A stretch of 64,000 bases of DNA from Delphinapterus leucas (GCF_002288925.2 NW_022098001.1:1831205-1895204); one strand, 5' to 3'. Numbered from the stretch's first letter, positions 34,046 to 45,879 are shown. Notes: a model not told the origin generated them from the letters alone. Numbers and translations: made by a program.

Positions 34046-34271
34046 CTAGTGGGAAGCAGCCGCATAGCACAGGGAGATCAGCTCGGTGCTTTGTGACCAC
34101 CTAGAGGGGTGGGATAGGGAGGATGGGAGGGAGGGAGATGCAAGAGGGAAGAGATATGGAGACGTATGTATATGTATAACTGATTCACTTTGTTATAAAG
34201 CAGAAACTGACACACCATTGTAAAGCAATTTTACTCTAATAAAAAAGATGTTAAAAAAATTTTTAAAAATA
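34046..34271 (+). mobile_element. L1 3' end, 5'-truncated
   Basis: The copy begins CTAGTGGGAAGCAGCCGCAT and ends AAAAAGATGTTAAAAAAATT. Together with the SINE in its tail it is flanked by perfect 14-bp target duplications AAATAATCACTCTG at 34032-34045 and 34510-34523. Confidence 0.9.
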
Positions 34272-34509
34272 GGGCTTCCCTGGTGAAGCAGTGGTTGAGA
34301 ATCCTCCTGCCGATGCAGGGGACATGGGTTCGTGGCCCCGTCCGGGAAGATCCCACATGCCGCGGAGCGGCTGGGCCCGTGAGCCGTGGCCGCTGAGCCT
34401 GTGCGTCCAGAGCCTGTGCTCCGCAAGGGGAGAGGCCACAGCAGTGAGAGGCCCGCGTACCGCAAAAAAAATAATAATAAAAAAAAAATAAATAAACAAA
34501 AAATAAAAT
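34272..34509 (+). mobile_element. CHR SINE in the tail of an L1
   Basis: It starts GGGCTTCCCTGGTGAAGCAG and ends in an A-rich tail with AAT repeats. It inserted into the A-tail of the L1 fragment at 34046-34271, since the outer target duplication encloses both. Confidence 0.92.
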
Positions 34510-34523
34510 AAATAATCACTCTG

Positions 34524-35592
34524 ATGAAGTCATCATTTCATAGACTAGTTCTATTTTCTTTTCCATTCATCATTCAGTTCTAGTACAGGATAATGTAGCA
34601 AACTGTGTAATATTTCCTTAATGACAGTTAAATGGAAGCCTGATATAGATTTGAAAATAATATCTTGGAGGAAGCAAAGATTATTTTTTACATTTTTATG
34701 CACACTTTACTAATCGATCTACTTTAAATTTGTAAAATCTGCAGGCAATTGTCTTGAATTTTTAACAAGATATCCAAGAAGCCCAAATGGTTTCTTAAAT
34801 TTATAAAATAAGCAACTACCTACTCGAAACCAACTTAGGAAGATGTGGAATGCAATGAGATTATAATCACACCTGTCTCACATTTTTCCCACACATAACC
34901 TAAAACTGAACCTCTTTAACCCATAAAGGCACTGCTGATAAACCCTGCTAACATACAGTATTTCTTTTTCTCTTCTCTTTGGAATTTCTCCTTGATATCC
35001 TTAGGGAAAAAGCCAAGATATGAGTATCATTTAACATAATTTTAATTTTGTTTTATTTTTTTCAGCTTTAAAAGCAAATGAAAGCAATTTTCAAGAAATG
35101 AACATATGGGATATTTTTATGGGGGCTAATATAATGCTAGTTCAAATAGCTTGTGTTTTAAAAATCTAACGTATTTCTTCCAGCCCATCACTCATCATCC
35201 TAACCCTATTCCTCATTACTTACCTACATAGGATATAAAATAGATGGGGATATAAGAATTGGTTTCCCATAGTTGGAAATAAAAATGTAATTTTTAATCC
35301 TTTAATAATAAGTGAAGCACCAATAGCTTGAACAATAACTTCTGGAAATTCTGGAAAACTTTTCCTGTGACACAGGTCTATTCTCATACCACTAACAGCC
35401 ATAATGAAAATCTTCAAATAACAACTTACATCACATGGTAATCATATTGACCAAAAATACAGGTCAGTTGTGGGAATGTCTGAAAGAGGGAAAATAGGAC
35501 TAAGAAAGTTTCCTATAACTCCCCTGATTTAGAATTCTAACATATACATGTGAAATAAAAATTATTCAAGAATGAGAAGAGAGACATACATT
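34524..35592. other. Intergenic, nothing recognised
   Basis: AT-rich sequence with no exon, repeat or RNA gene that I can identify. Confidence 0.5.
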
Positions 35593-35603
35593 TCTCTTTA
35601 CAC

Positions 35604-36116
35604 ATTTTTTTAAAATAAATTTATTTATTTATTTATATTTTGGCCGCGTGGGTCTTGGTTGCTGTGCGCGGGCTTTCTCTAGTTGTGGCAAGCAGGGGCT
35701 ACTCTTCATTGTGGTGCACGGGCTTCTCATTGCGGTGGCTTCTCTTGTTGCGTGGCACCAGCTCTAGGCGCGTGGGCTTCAGTAGTTGTGGCTCATGGGC
35801 TCTAGAGTGCAAGCTCAGTATTTGAGGTGCATGGGCTTAGTTTCACTGTGGAATGTGGGATCTTCCCAGACCAGGGGTCGAACCTGTGTCTCCTGAATTG
35901 GCAGGCGTATTTTTTTTTTTTTTTTTTTTTTGCGGTACGCGGGGCCCTCACTGCAGTGGCCTCTCCCGTTGCTGATCGCAGGCTGCAGACGCGCAGGCTC
36001 AGCGGCCATGGCTCACGGGCCCAGCCACTCCACGGCATGTGGGGTCTTCCCGGACTGGGGCACGAGCCCCTGCATCGGCAGGCGGACTCTCAACCACTGC
36101 GCCACCAGGGAAGTTC
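35604..36116 (-). mobile_element. Composite of two CHR SINEs
   Basis: An older long-form CHR SINE occupies 35604-35908 on the minus strand, then at GGCAGGCG it passes directly into the poly-T tail and full body of a younger CHR SINE (about 35909-36116) in the same orientation. The tRNA-like head expected for the older element after GGCAGGCG is absent. An 11-bp target duplication TCTCTTTACAC lies at 35593-35603 and 36117-36127 and encloses the whole composite. Confidence 0.88.
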
Positions 36117-36371
36117 TCTCTTTACACTTTTTACATTTCACTACATCATTTGGGATACCTGTCATTCACTCGAATTTACTGAGTAGACACCCCTACCGAG
36201 TAGACACTTTTGTTTGGAGGAACTGGGATAGGGATTGAAAGAAACCTTTTGAGTTCTTATCAAGAGAGCTGAAAAGATAAAGCAAACCTGTTAGTTTGCC
36301 TGTTTGTCATCTCTTCTCTCTTCCCACAATCCTTGCTGAGTGAGCATGGGGCATGGGGTCACATGACAGCT

Positions 36372-36373
<2 letters not shown>

Positions 36374-36421
<48 letters not shown>
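36374..36421 (+). repeat. (CA)n microsatellite, 48 bp
   Basis: An uninterrupted CA dinucleotide run of 24 units. Confidence 0.97.
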
Positions 36422-36429
36422 ATTCACCC

Positions 36430-36900
36430 CACCAGATAAACACAGCCGAGGCTGATTGGATCAATTGTAGGCACCTGACTCAAGCTGAGCCAATCAGATT
36501 CATCTTCCAGGCATTTGGAATTAGGACTTAGGAATTCTTGTCACAACTTCGGAACATTTAGAGAGATCACCCAAAGCTGACCCTAGTGGCCATGTTTGGG
36601 CTAGTATAAGTCAAACAGGGAGATGTGCCTCCATAGAGAAAAAGTAGTGATTGAGGAGCATACAAGGATGAAGAAATGAGAGTCCCTGTGGCCCTGGAGA
36701 GAGAGAATAGAGAGAATGAAGTCAGCAGCCTTGGATTTTGATGGCATTCTCTTTCCTTGTTCCATTCTCTCATAAAACTTGCCCTTGAGTTTTTAAATAG
36801 TGTTTTGCCCTTTAAATAAGTTCCCCATCATTACTTAGCTAGTTTGAGTGAGTCTCTGTTCCTTACAACCAATGACTAAGGTAGGAAGTGAGCTGTTCCC
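36430..36900 (+). repeat. Ancient repeat, possibly LTR
   Basis: Phrases GGCTGATTGGATCAATTGT, CTCAAGCTGAGCCAATCAGA and TAGCTAGTTTGAGTGAGTCTC occur in the order of a widespread old mammalian repeat. The family is not resolved. Confidence 0.35.
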
Positions 36901-37286
36901 TAGCCTCACTTTGGAAACAAAGTTTTGCAGAGATATACTGTTACAGAGTTACTCTTATTAACTTGGTAGAATGCTGTGTGTGACAGTTTGGATCTTTTGT
37001 TCTTGTTTTCAAAAAATTAGTATGTATTTTATGTAAACTTAAAGATACCAAACAAAAGCATAAATTTCATAAATCAAGGCACTAACATAATGTGAAAATA
37101 AGAGAAGTATCATTTGACTGTATTTTTAAAATATGATTACAAATAGGGTCCGGCTTTACACTTAAAAGTTCTTTTATAATATTTAAATTTTGCATATATA
37201 TGAAATGTCTAAGTCTTGACTGTTCATTTTCCAGTCTCTCTTACCTTTTATTATAATCTTGGTTTTTCCCTTTTGTATTAATTTTA

Positions 37287-37620
37287 TTTTTCTTTTTTTA
37301 ATTAACTTATTTATTTTTTTGACTGGATTGGGTCTTCGTTGCTGCATGTGGGCTTTCTCTAGTTGTGGCGAGTGGGGGCTACCCTTCATTGCGGTGGCTT
37401 CTCTTGTTGTGGAACACGGGTTCTAGGCATGCGGGCTTCAGTAGTTGTGGCACATGGGCTCAGTAGTTGCGGCTTGCAGGCTGTAGAGCACAGGTCAGTA
37501 GTTGTGGCACACAGGCTTAGTTGCTCCGCAGCATGTGGGATCTTCCTGGGCCAGGGCTTGAACCCATGTCCCCTGCATTGGCAGGCAGATTCTTAACCAC
37601 TGTGCCACCAGGGAAGTCCC
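37287..37620 (-). mobile_element. CHR SINE, long form
   Basis: Starts on the plus strand with a T-rich tail and TTGGGTCTTCGTTGCTGC, and ends CACCAGGGAAGTCCC. Perfect 13-bp target duplications TGTATTAATTTTA lie at 37274-37286 and 37621-37633. Confidence 0.94.
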
Positions 37621-37899
37621 TGTATTAATTTTAGTTAGATTTTTATTTTTATCAAATGTACGTACATAGTTTTTATTAAGGCAAATTTTACTGAAAGAAT
37701 TATAATAATGCCAATCCTCCTCTCCCAAACCAAACACTGAATTTTTCTAAAAATTTGTTTTCTCTAGTATTTTCATATTTCTAAATAACATATTTTACTG
37801 CTATCTCTGTGTAGCAATGTTATTTTTCCCACTGCCTCCATTCCCCTTCCCCAGTCCTTCCTATACAGGGTTTACTTTATTCTGATTGTCTAAATATAT

Positions 37900-38600
37900 T
37901 TTGTCACTCTAGGTCAAGTAGAACAAAAAAGGATATTTTGCACAAGTAGGACACTGCAACTACTCGTTCCTTCCTGTACAAGCCTTTATTTTTTCCTGGA
38001 ATTAGTAACTGCCTTAAGTTTTCATTTGTCAGTTTTTATTTTTTTTTCATTTGCCTAAATTTACTGTAGTTTTTCAGTACTGTTTTTCAAGCGTTGAATT
38101 ATCAATTTCTTCTTCCTTTGCTTTTATTTTTCTTATATCTCCCTGTTCCAATCTGGACTGGTATCTACACATTTTAGTTCTGGGGAATTTTCTTGTGTAA
38201 TTCTATAGATGATTTCATTCTCTCCATTTTCTTGTTTGGAAATTGGATCTTTTGTTGGATCCTCTAAGTTCTTTACTTTTCATCTCTTGTTTCCCATCTG
38301 CTTGATCTTTTTGTTCTACCAGCTGGGAAATTTCTTCAATATTATCTTCCAAATCTCCTATTGAATTGTTAATTTTACCTATCTTATTTTTTATTTCCAA
38401 TAATTTTTCTTATTCTCTGTTCTGTTTTTATAGCATGTTTGTTCTTGTCTTATGCTTGTAATAATCATCTGTTATTTCTTTGAGAATATTCCTTAAAGTA
38501 TGTTTTACTGTGTCTATTTTCTTTATGTAATTTATTTTCTCTTTATCTAGTCCAATGTCTGTCTTTCTTGTTGAGGACTGTCCTGAAATGTCTTATGATG
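37900..38600 (-). repeat. Possible old L1/HAL1 remnant
   Basis: On the minus strand a short open piece (38400-38215) has a heptad-like, charged composition (IGDLEDNIEEISQLVEQ) resembling the coiled coil of L1 or HAL1 ORF1. The surrounding sequence is too decayed to assign firmly. Confidence 0.3.
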
Positions 38601-38797
38601 CTTAATTGTCTGTTTCATATTTAAGCGTAAGAGCCTAGAATGCCATAGGGAAGCACAATATGTTTGTGAATAGGGTGCCTCAACTGTATAATGATTGGTA
38701 ATGAACCTGCTTTTCTTTTTTCATTGGAATCTCTCAGTCATCTGTTTCAATAGGTGTTTTCTTTGGGGTCATTTGCTTCTCCAGAGAAGTATTCTCT

Positions 38798-39011
38798 CTT
38801 TTTTTTTTTTTTTTTTTTTGCTGTACGCGGGCCTCTCACTGTTGTGGCCTCTCCCGTTGTGGAGCACAGGCTCCGGATGCGCAGGCTCAGCGGCCATGGC
38901 TCACGGGCCTAGCCGCTCCATGGCATGTGGGATCCTCCCGGACCGGGGCAGGAACCCGTGTCCCCTGCATTAGCAGGCGGACTCTCAACCACTGTGCCAC
39001 CAGGGAAGCCC
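38798..39011 (-). mobile_element. CHR SINE, young form
   Basis: A 20-base poly-T run is followed by the GC-rich CHR-2-type body and the inverted tRNA-like head ending CCACCAGGGAAGCCC. Perfect 14-bp target duplications GAGAAGTATTCTCT flank it at 38784-38797 and 39012-39025. Confidence 0.96.
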
Positions 39012-39025
39012 GAGAAGTATTCTCT

Positions 39026-40873
39026 TATTCTCCCACATGGGAGGGTACATACCTCAATCCTATGTTCCAGGAACAGGTAGAGAAGGGTAGCTAGAGTCTT
39101 ACCAATCAGTACAAAAATTTGGACTTAGTCATTTTGGCTTCAGCCCCATTTCCCATACTGACTAGTGTCCAGAGCCTCTTAGATGTGGTATTTCATCTAG
39201 AAGCTAAAATATTGGTATTCTTCAAGTTAGAAGGTGGGAAGAAAATAAAGAAAGATTTACTTAGAGGTGTGGGGAGTAGATGAAATCCAAGGGTCTAGCC
39301 ACTTTCAACCACTCTCCTTGTTCTCAGCATTGAGCTTCACTACCACCTCCCCCAGTGCCTTGTGCTTCCATGTCCTAAACCTTTCCAGGTTTCTGTAGGG
39401 AAAATTAGACTAAAAAGAGAACAGGGAGAAGGAGAAAGAGGAGAAGAGGAGGAAGAAAAAGAGAAAGAAGAAGGAGATGAAGGAGAAGAAATGTGTTTCT
39501 CATGGATAACCGTCTGTCTAGGCACCCAGGTTATAGCTTCCTTTATTGAACACCACTATCCATCTGCTTTTCATCTCCCAAAGAATTCTGTTGAAATCCC
39601 TCATCATATCTTCCTTCTTTTTTTTTCTTATATATTTTTTGTCTCTTTTTACTCCTTTACTTACTTTATTGGGGCTTCAGGAGAATGAGGAAATAGAGGC
39701 ATTTTCAATCACAAGTTTTCTCCTTACTTCATGTAGAATAAATTCAGATTCCCTTCTAAAAGATGCTTCTGCTCATTGCTCTTGCCGGTCCTGAGTTTAT
39801 CCCCAGGGCATAATACTTTAGGGATTTCAACCTGAAAAAAATAGCCTGAAGAATTTTCCTGAATTTACATAGAGAAACTTCAACTATAATGTCCTATAGC
39901 TTCTCACCCCAAAGCATGGTATTAGCCAACAGGAAAAAAACACACCATAATAGTGGAAGCCACAGTTAGCAGAGTTGTGAATTTTGAGGCAGTGAACTCG
40001 CAGGCTCAATGAGTGGAACAATGATTCAGTTAATTTGATCAATCTGAGTGGTGGAACTCTAGGGACATCCCCAGAGGAGGAGAATGCCATGTGTTTGCCA
40101 CTGATCTTATGAAATGTGGGTCTGCTCTTTAAACTGCAACCTTAAAAATACAGTACAGAATTTTAGTTTACTAAAGTTACTCTCTACCACTGGGAGCCAC
40201 CTGGACTTCTACACATTGGCCAAAGCTTTCAAATTACTTTATCAGAGTCTGAGAAAAGTATGATTGTAAATTATTTGCTAATGTAAGTATTCAGATTAGT
40301 TAGGAAGATAGCTTAGTTTAATTTACCAAAGCCTGTCCTTTCTTCTTAATTTCACCCTGCTTCTGCCACCGTATTGTAGATGCAGGCAAACATTCTTATG
40401 GTCCTTGAAAAAGCATTGTGCAACTTTAGGCTTAGGTCATTCTTTTAGAAAAACTTATACTGACTTTTTAAGTCTCCAAAATCCTCATACACATGAATTT
40501 CCACCCGCTATTTTCTTTTTTAGATGTCACATAGTGTAGTTTGATGGCCATTAAATGAAGAATAAGAAAAGTTTTAGATATAGCCATAGTTTCTAATTTC
40601 TATGAGTATGAATTTTCCAGGAAAAAATATGTGAAAGTGCCTTGTAAATTATAAAGAAATTTGTATAATCCATTCCACCATTTTTAGTTTTTCAAAGAAC
40701 ACTGAGTGATGATTCTGTTTAAAATGATAAGGAATAAACATTTAATCATTATAATAAAAAGAATTTCAGTGGATTAATTTGATGGGCCTACCTTTTAATT
40801 ATTATGACTACATAAAAGAAAAATACCCTAAGGCCTTCTCCAAGTTACACATTTTCCCTGTAACTAACTATAG
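39026..40873. other. Intergenic, mainly unique
   Basis: A purine-rich (GA) tract lies at about 39415-39490. Open frames across it are low-complexity. No exon or identifiable repeat is seen in the remainder. Confidence 0.5.
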
Positions 40874-41255
40874 TGTTCGTTATATGCTGAATTATGCCCC
40901 CCGACCCCAAATTTATATTCTGAAGCTCAATCCAGTACCTCAGAATTGACTGTATTTGGAGATAGGACCTTTAAGGAGGTAATTAAGTTAAAATGGGTTT
41001 GTTAGGGTGGACCCTTAATCCAATAGGACTGGTGTCCTTACAAGAAGAAGAGATTAAGACACAGAGGGAAAACCAGGTGAAGACAGGGAGAAGGTTACAA
41101 CCCACAAGCCAAGGAGAGAGGCCTCAGAAGAAACAACCCTGCAGACAACTTGATCTTGGACTTCTAGCATCCAGAATTGTGACAGAGTAATTTTCTGTTG
41201 TTTAAGCCACTCAGTCTGTGACATTTTGTTATATCAGCACTAGAAAACAAATACA
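40874..41255 (+). mobile_element. MLT1/MST-type MaLR LTR
   Basis: The LTR starts TGTTCGTTATATGCTG and shows GTATTTGGAGATAGGACC, GGTGTCCTTACAAGAAGA, CCAAGGAGAGAGGCCTC and TTTCTGTTGTTTAAGCCAC in the canonical MaLR order. No internal sequence accompanies it. Confidence 0.85.
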
Positions 41256-41479
41256 CAGTTTAAGGCAAAAAAAAAAGAGAAATGTAAGGCCACAGCACAT
41301 GTTGTCCCAGGATAATATATAGTCCTTCTTAGAAATTTTACTAATATACAGAAGCCAATTTTTCTAGAAACATGAAAAGTGTGGTAATTTTATTAATTTA
41401 ATGTTGTTTTTCACATTATTCTTAATTGTGTTTATTTTAGTTTAAATTCTACTAACAGGTAAGTTGGCAGTGTTTTGTA

Positions 41480-41598
41480 TTACACTGGCCAAAAAGTTTG
41501 TTCGGTTTTAAATAAAAATAAAAAACATTTTTCATTTTCACCAAGAATTTTACTGAACAGTGTATTCACTAACCGAACAAACTTTTTGGCTAACCCAA
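41480..41598. mobile_element. 119-bp MITE derived from mariner
   Basis: The element lies between TA dinucleotides (41478-41479 and 41599-41600) and has mariner ends (GGCCAAAAAGTTTGTTCGG and its inverse, AACTTTTTGGCTAACCCAA). The interior left part equals the 3' leader of the mariner at 12769-14035 in reverse (AAAACATTTTTCATTTTCACC). It is a deletion derivative that kept only the two ends. Confidence 0.9.
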
Positions 41599-41730
41599 TA
41601 CCTCAGGAATAAAACTGCTATATAGTCATACATTCAGTAGCAGCATCAAAACACATGTGGGATTTGCTTTGGGTTTTTTTTTCTGTCGTACCAAATAAAT
41701 TTACTGGACGAAAAGCTCAAATATAGCTAG

Positions 41731-41758
41731 TATGCAAGCCATTCTGTTGGCTTGCATA
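41731..41758. repeat. Perfect 10-bp inverted repeat
   Basis: TATGCAAGCC and GGCTTGCATA are separated by 8 bases. An AT-rich alternating tract (41757-41810) follows immediately. Confidence 0.9.
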
Positions 41759-41830
41759 TATATTTCATTTTATATATTAAATATATATACATTTATATAT
41801 ATATACATATGTAGTCAATAAATTACAAAT

Positions 41831-42000
41831 GTAAATAATAGAGAGTAACAAGAATGGTATCTTGGCATATCCCATTAATAGAATGCCCTTATGAAGTATG
41901 ATGGTTACTTTTTTCTTAGTTAAGAAAAACAGTAAAAAGACTTGGAATGTCTACAAAGGACTAGGCAGGAGATACAAACTTAGAAGTCACTGTTTTTGAA
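41831..42000 (+). repeat. Diverged direct repeat, copy 1
   Basis: Similar by eye at roughly four bases in five over 125 bp to 42339-42465. Shared anchors include TATCTTGGCATATCCC and AAAACAGTAAA. Weaker similarity continues to about 42000, where copy 2 carries an extra stretch of about 75 bases. Confidence 0.75.
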
Positions 42001-42338
42001 AAACAAGGTAGTTTCTCATTTATATTTAAGACAACTTGAATTTTTGAAACTGTATTGTAGTTCTGATATTTTCATTATTAATAATATTTAGCTTATTATT
42101 TATTGATAAGTCAATGAAAATATTTGTAATGTCTAAATAATTTACTAATATCCTCTTACTTGTTCCAAATTATGAATCATAAGAAAGAGGACAAGTGTAT
42201 TTTATTTAACCTAAATATAACAAATGCTAAATACTGTCTCCCTGAATATTGAAATACAATCTCCCTGCATATTCTTTACCCCAGGGTGTTACCAGAGTAG
42301 TATCCTAGGGTAGAGTATGAAGGGAGATTATATTTTAC

Positions 42339-42585
42339 GTAAATAGTATGGAGTAAAAAGAATATTATCTTGGCATATCCCTGTTAATGGAATGTCCTTA
42401 TGAGGTATCCTAATTACTTTTCTCTTGGTTAAGGAAAACAGTAAAGAAGGCTTGGAACGTCATATATGAATCTGAGTTATTTCTGCCATTTGGATGGTAT
42501 TGCAGCACAGTGGAATTGCTTGAGCTGCAAGCAAGTTTTTTGGATTGAAAGGAGATATTCTCAAATCTAGAAAGTACTGTTTAGT
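42339..42585 (+). repeat. Diverged direct repeat, copy 2
   Basis: Partner of 41831-42000 at about 508 bp distance in the same orientation. I do not recognise it as a known repeat family. Confidence 0.75.
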
Positions 42586-43189
42586 ATGTACAAAAATAAA
42601 ATATGTACAAAAATAAAAAGGAGTTAACTTACTTTTAAAATAATGAACTCATAAGTCAAATATAAAATATGAACCTAAGAAAAGTAATAATAAATGAGCA
42701 AAAGCTGTTTTCTGTAAACAGTGTATATTCTGATTTCTCTCTTGTTCCTATTTGTGAGTTGTTCGTGCTCCTAAAGGCAACCCCCGCACTTGATCACTAG
42801 ATTCCTTGCCCTTTTTTCAAGCCAGCTTGTCATTCCGGCAATTCTTCCTTCTCCATCGTTATTTCTCTTTTTTATGGATCATAAGTACAAAACATGTTGT
42901 AGTTTCTCCCATCAGACTTTTGTAAACCTCTTTCCCCTGATATCTCTTATCAAGGACACAAATGACCTTCACCTTTCTAAAGCCAGTGGTTCATTTTCAG
43001 TCCTCATTTTACTTGAGCAGCATTTTAAACTGTGGCTTCCAGGGCATTCACTCTCTTGGTTTTCCTCCTACCCTACTGGCTGTTTTTTCTGAAACTCCTT
43101 TATTTGATCCTTCATATCTTTTTGACAAAGCAATGTTCGAATGCCCCAAAGCTACATCATTGAACATCTTCTCTATAATCTCATCCAGA
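42586..43189. other. Intergenic, nothing firm
   Basis: AT-rich to about 42720, then sequence that may be the far 5' part of the L2 copy that follows. No gene is supported. Confidence 0.4.
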
Positions 43190-44255
43190 TACATAGCTTT
43201 AGATGCCATATATCTGCTGGTGACTTCTTAGTTTGTATCTCCCCTCCTAGATCTGCCTTCTGACTTCAGACTCATATATCTAACTACCTACTTGACATCC
43301 TTAACTGGATGTCTAAAAATCATCTCATACTTGACATGACTAAATTGAACTGATATTACATTCTTCAATCTCCATCTAAGACAGCATCTCCCATAGTTTC
43401 TCCTTTATCAGTAATAGCAACTCCATCCTTTCAGGTGTTCGAACCAAAAAACCTTATAGTCTTTCATATCTCACATCCAACCTGTCAGCAAATCCTGTTG
43501 ACTTTGCGTTTGAAATACATCCAGACTTTAACCACTTCTCACCACATCTGTGTCTCACCTGGATTATTGCAACTGCCTTCTCACTGGTTCCTGCTTAACC
43601 CCTTGCTCTCTTATAGTCAATATAAAAGTCCAAATGGGCCTTTTAAAAGATAAGTTAGATCACATCATTTTACTCAAACAACTTGCAACAGCTTCTGTTT
43701 CATTATAAAGATAAGACCTTATAGCAAGCTGCTCTTCTAATACCTTCCTATTCTATTGCATGTTAATCCTCCATCCCCCTCCTCTAGCCCCATTGGCCTT
43801 CTTGTTCTGGCCTCTTGTTTATGAAACCTGCTAGAAATGGTACCACTTCAAGCTTTTGTACTTGCTTTTCATTCTGCCTAAAAAGATCGCTTCCCTGCAT
43901 CCCCCTACCTTCCCACCATGTCCCTATCCCCCACTCCCCAATCATTATGTGGATTATTCTTTCTGTTTCAGATCTTTGCTCCAATGTCACCTTCCTAGTG
44001 AGACCTTCCCCATTGACCCTATTTAGGGTAACTCTCCTTCTACCCAACTCTTGGCAATTGGCATACTTCTCTGTTATTCCATACCACTTCTCATCATCTG
44101 ATGTGATGCATAGTTTTGCTTATTTCGTTTTGTATTCTCTGTCACCCTTCACTAGAATGTGAGCCCAGAAAGGAGGAATTATTGTCTGTTTTGTATTGCT
44201 TGTATCCCCACAGCCTAGAAGAGTTCCTGGTAGACTGTTAATAATTTTTTTAAAT
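43190..44255 (+). repeat. LINE-2 3' region, about 1 kb
   Basis: The L2 order is long and continuous: CACCTGGATTATTGCAACTG, AGATCACATCATTTTACTCA, CTGGCCTCTTGTTTATG-like, TTTCAGATCTTTGCTCCAA, AGTGAGACCTTCCCCATTGA, and the terminal CAGCCTAGAAGAGTTCCTGG. It is the best preserved L2 in the window. Open frames within it carry no L2 protein motif. Confidence 0.65.
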
Positions 44256-44934
44256 AAATTAATATACACTGTTATACTCTTTATTTTTTGCCTCTTCATA
44301 ACTAGATTTTAAATAACCATAGTCTGCTTTTATTTTGATAAATTACAGCCAATTTATTTTGTATGTTTCTCTCTATTACCCATAATCTAGTCATAGATTT
44401 TCTTTTTAATCATAGGATAATAGATTTTTAGAACTAGAATGGACCTTTTAAGGTGAAGAAAATTATTTGGTCACAGTGGACTGTTATTGAACCTCTTTGG
44501 GCCTTAGTTTCTTTATCTGTAATTGAATAAGTCAAAGTCAGGTTGTAAATCCAGCTCAAGTTTTAAATCAATATTCAACTCGTATATCACAACACTAGGA
44601 AGGTTCATATTTAGTTTTTTGTGTGTGTGCAATATACCTGAAAGTCAATCACTTTTCACTAGAAATCATTTTCCATGAAGGAAAAATTCCTTCCAGTAGT
44701 TTGGGAGGGACAGAGGAGAGTGAGGGAGTTCAGGCTGGATGTCTTTATTTCGTTGGTAAATTGGGAAGTGAGATCTTCAACTAAAAATAAGAAGGATAAG
44801 AATAGGAATGGGCATTTGAACAGAATGGAAAGGATCAATGAGTGTGAACAGTAAGGTGGAGAATTTACTGAGTTACTTTTGTTAAATGTATATAAATCAT
44901 GCAAATGCTTTTTCGAGGGAAAATCTATTGAGAG

Positions 44935-45180
44935 TGGCATGGACATAAATACACTACCAGATGTAAAATAGATAGCTAGTGGGAAGCAGCCGCATAGCAC
45001 AGGGAGATCAGCTCAGTGCTTTGTGACCACCTAGAGGGGTGGGATAGGGAGGGTGGGAGGGAGACCAAGAGGGAGGAGATATGGGGATATATGCATACAT
45101 ATAGCTGATTCACTTTGTTATACAGCAGAAACTAACACAATATCATAAAGCAATTATACTCCAATAAAGATGTTAAAAAA
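44935..45180 (+). mobile_element. L1 3' end, 5'-truncated
   Basis: The copy matches those at 34046 and 46937 closely (GGGAAGCAGCCGCATAGCAC, AATAAAGATGTTAAAAAA). It begins near GAGAGTGGCATGGACAT. Target duplication not clear. Confidence 0.85.
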
Positions 45181-45250
45181 TAGCAGTAGGAAATTACAGC
45201 AGTTCTTTATAAGAAAAATACAAATTAAAATATTTTTAAAGATTTAAAGA

Positions 45251-45432
45251 GGGCTTCCCTGGTGGCACAGTGGTTGAGAGTCGGGGTTCGTGCCCCGGTC
45301 CGGGAAGATCCCACATGCCGCGGAGTAGCTGGGCCCGTGAGCCATGGCCGCTGGACCTGCGCGTCCGGAGCCTGTGGTCCGCAACGGGAGAGGCCACAAC
45401 AGTGAGAGGCCCGCGTACCGCAAAAAAAAAAA
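45251..45432 (+). mobile_element. CHR SINE with internal deletion
   Basis: It starts GGGCTTCCCTGGTGGCACAG and ends in an A run. About 24 bases of the tRNA-like region (CCGCCTGCCGATGCAGGGGA and neighbours) are missing between GAGAGTC and GGGGTTCG. Target duplications AAAGATTTAAAGA lie at 45238-45250 and 45433-45445. Confidence 0.95.
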
Positions 45433-45879
45433 AAAGATTTAAAGAAATAGTGCACCTAAGTAACTTTGATATCACTAAAAGAGCTTCATATTTTTTATTA
45501 TTAACTATCTTCAAATTTTTAACATACTTTAGGTATCAAAAGTAAGATACTGAGCTTTTAATCTTATAAAATCTTTCATATGTTTTGACAATTACAGCTT
45601 TGGAGGGAATTGTACTTTCTGGGCCTTGGAAACAATTACAGTTTCTTGAAATTCTATTTAAAAAATTCTCTCATCTGCCTATTCCCAAAATCTGAAATTA
45701 TGAACATTTAATTCTCTACTATTCTAATTCTTTCATTGGTTAAGCAGTTTTTGAGAATCTCCTGCCTTTTTCATACTGCAGGGGATTGTAAGAAATAATA
45801 ATGTATAAATATTGTTTTATGTGTCATGCTAGTAATTTGAGAAGGATTCTTATCTGGAACAACACTTAAATGTTTTCTT

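Noticed and set aside
36374..36421. Regular spacing suggestive of a CRISPR-like or satellite array
   Set aside because: It is a plain CA dinucleotide microsatellite; no spaced repeats exist.
39362..39688. 108-codon frame with Glu-rich stretch
   Set aside because: The Glu run comes from a GA-rich low-complexity tract, and the rest has no coding character.
42790..44162. Frames of 72-115 codons suggesting a small membrane protein
   Set aside because: They lie in an LINE-2 3' region, which is pyrimidine-rich and gives Ser/Phe/Leu-rich translations.
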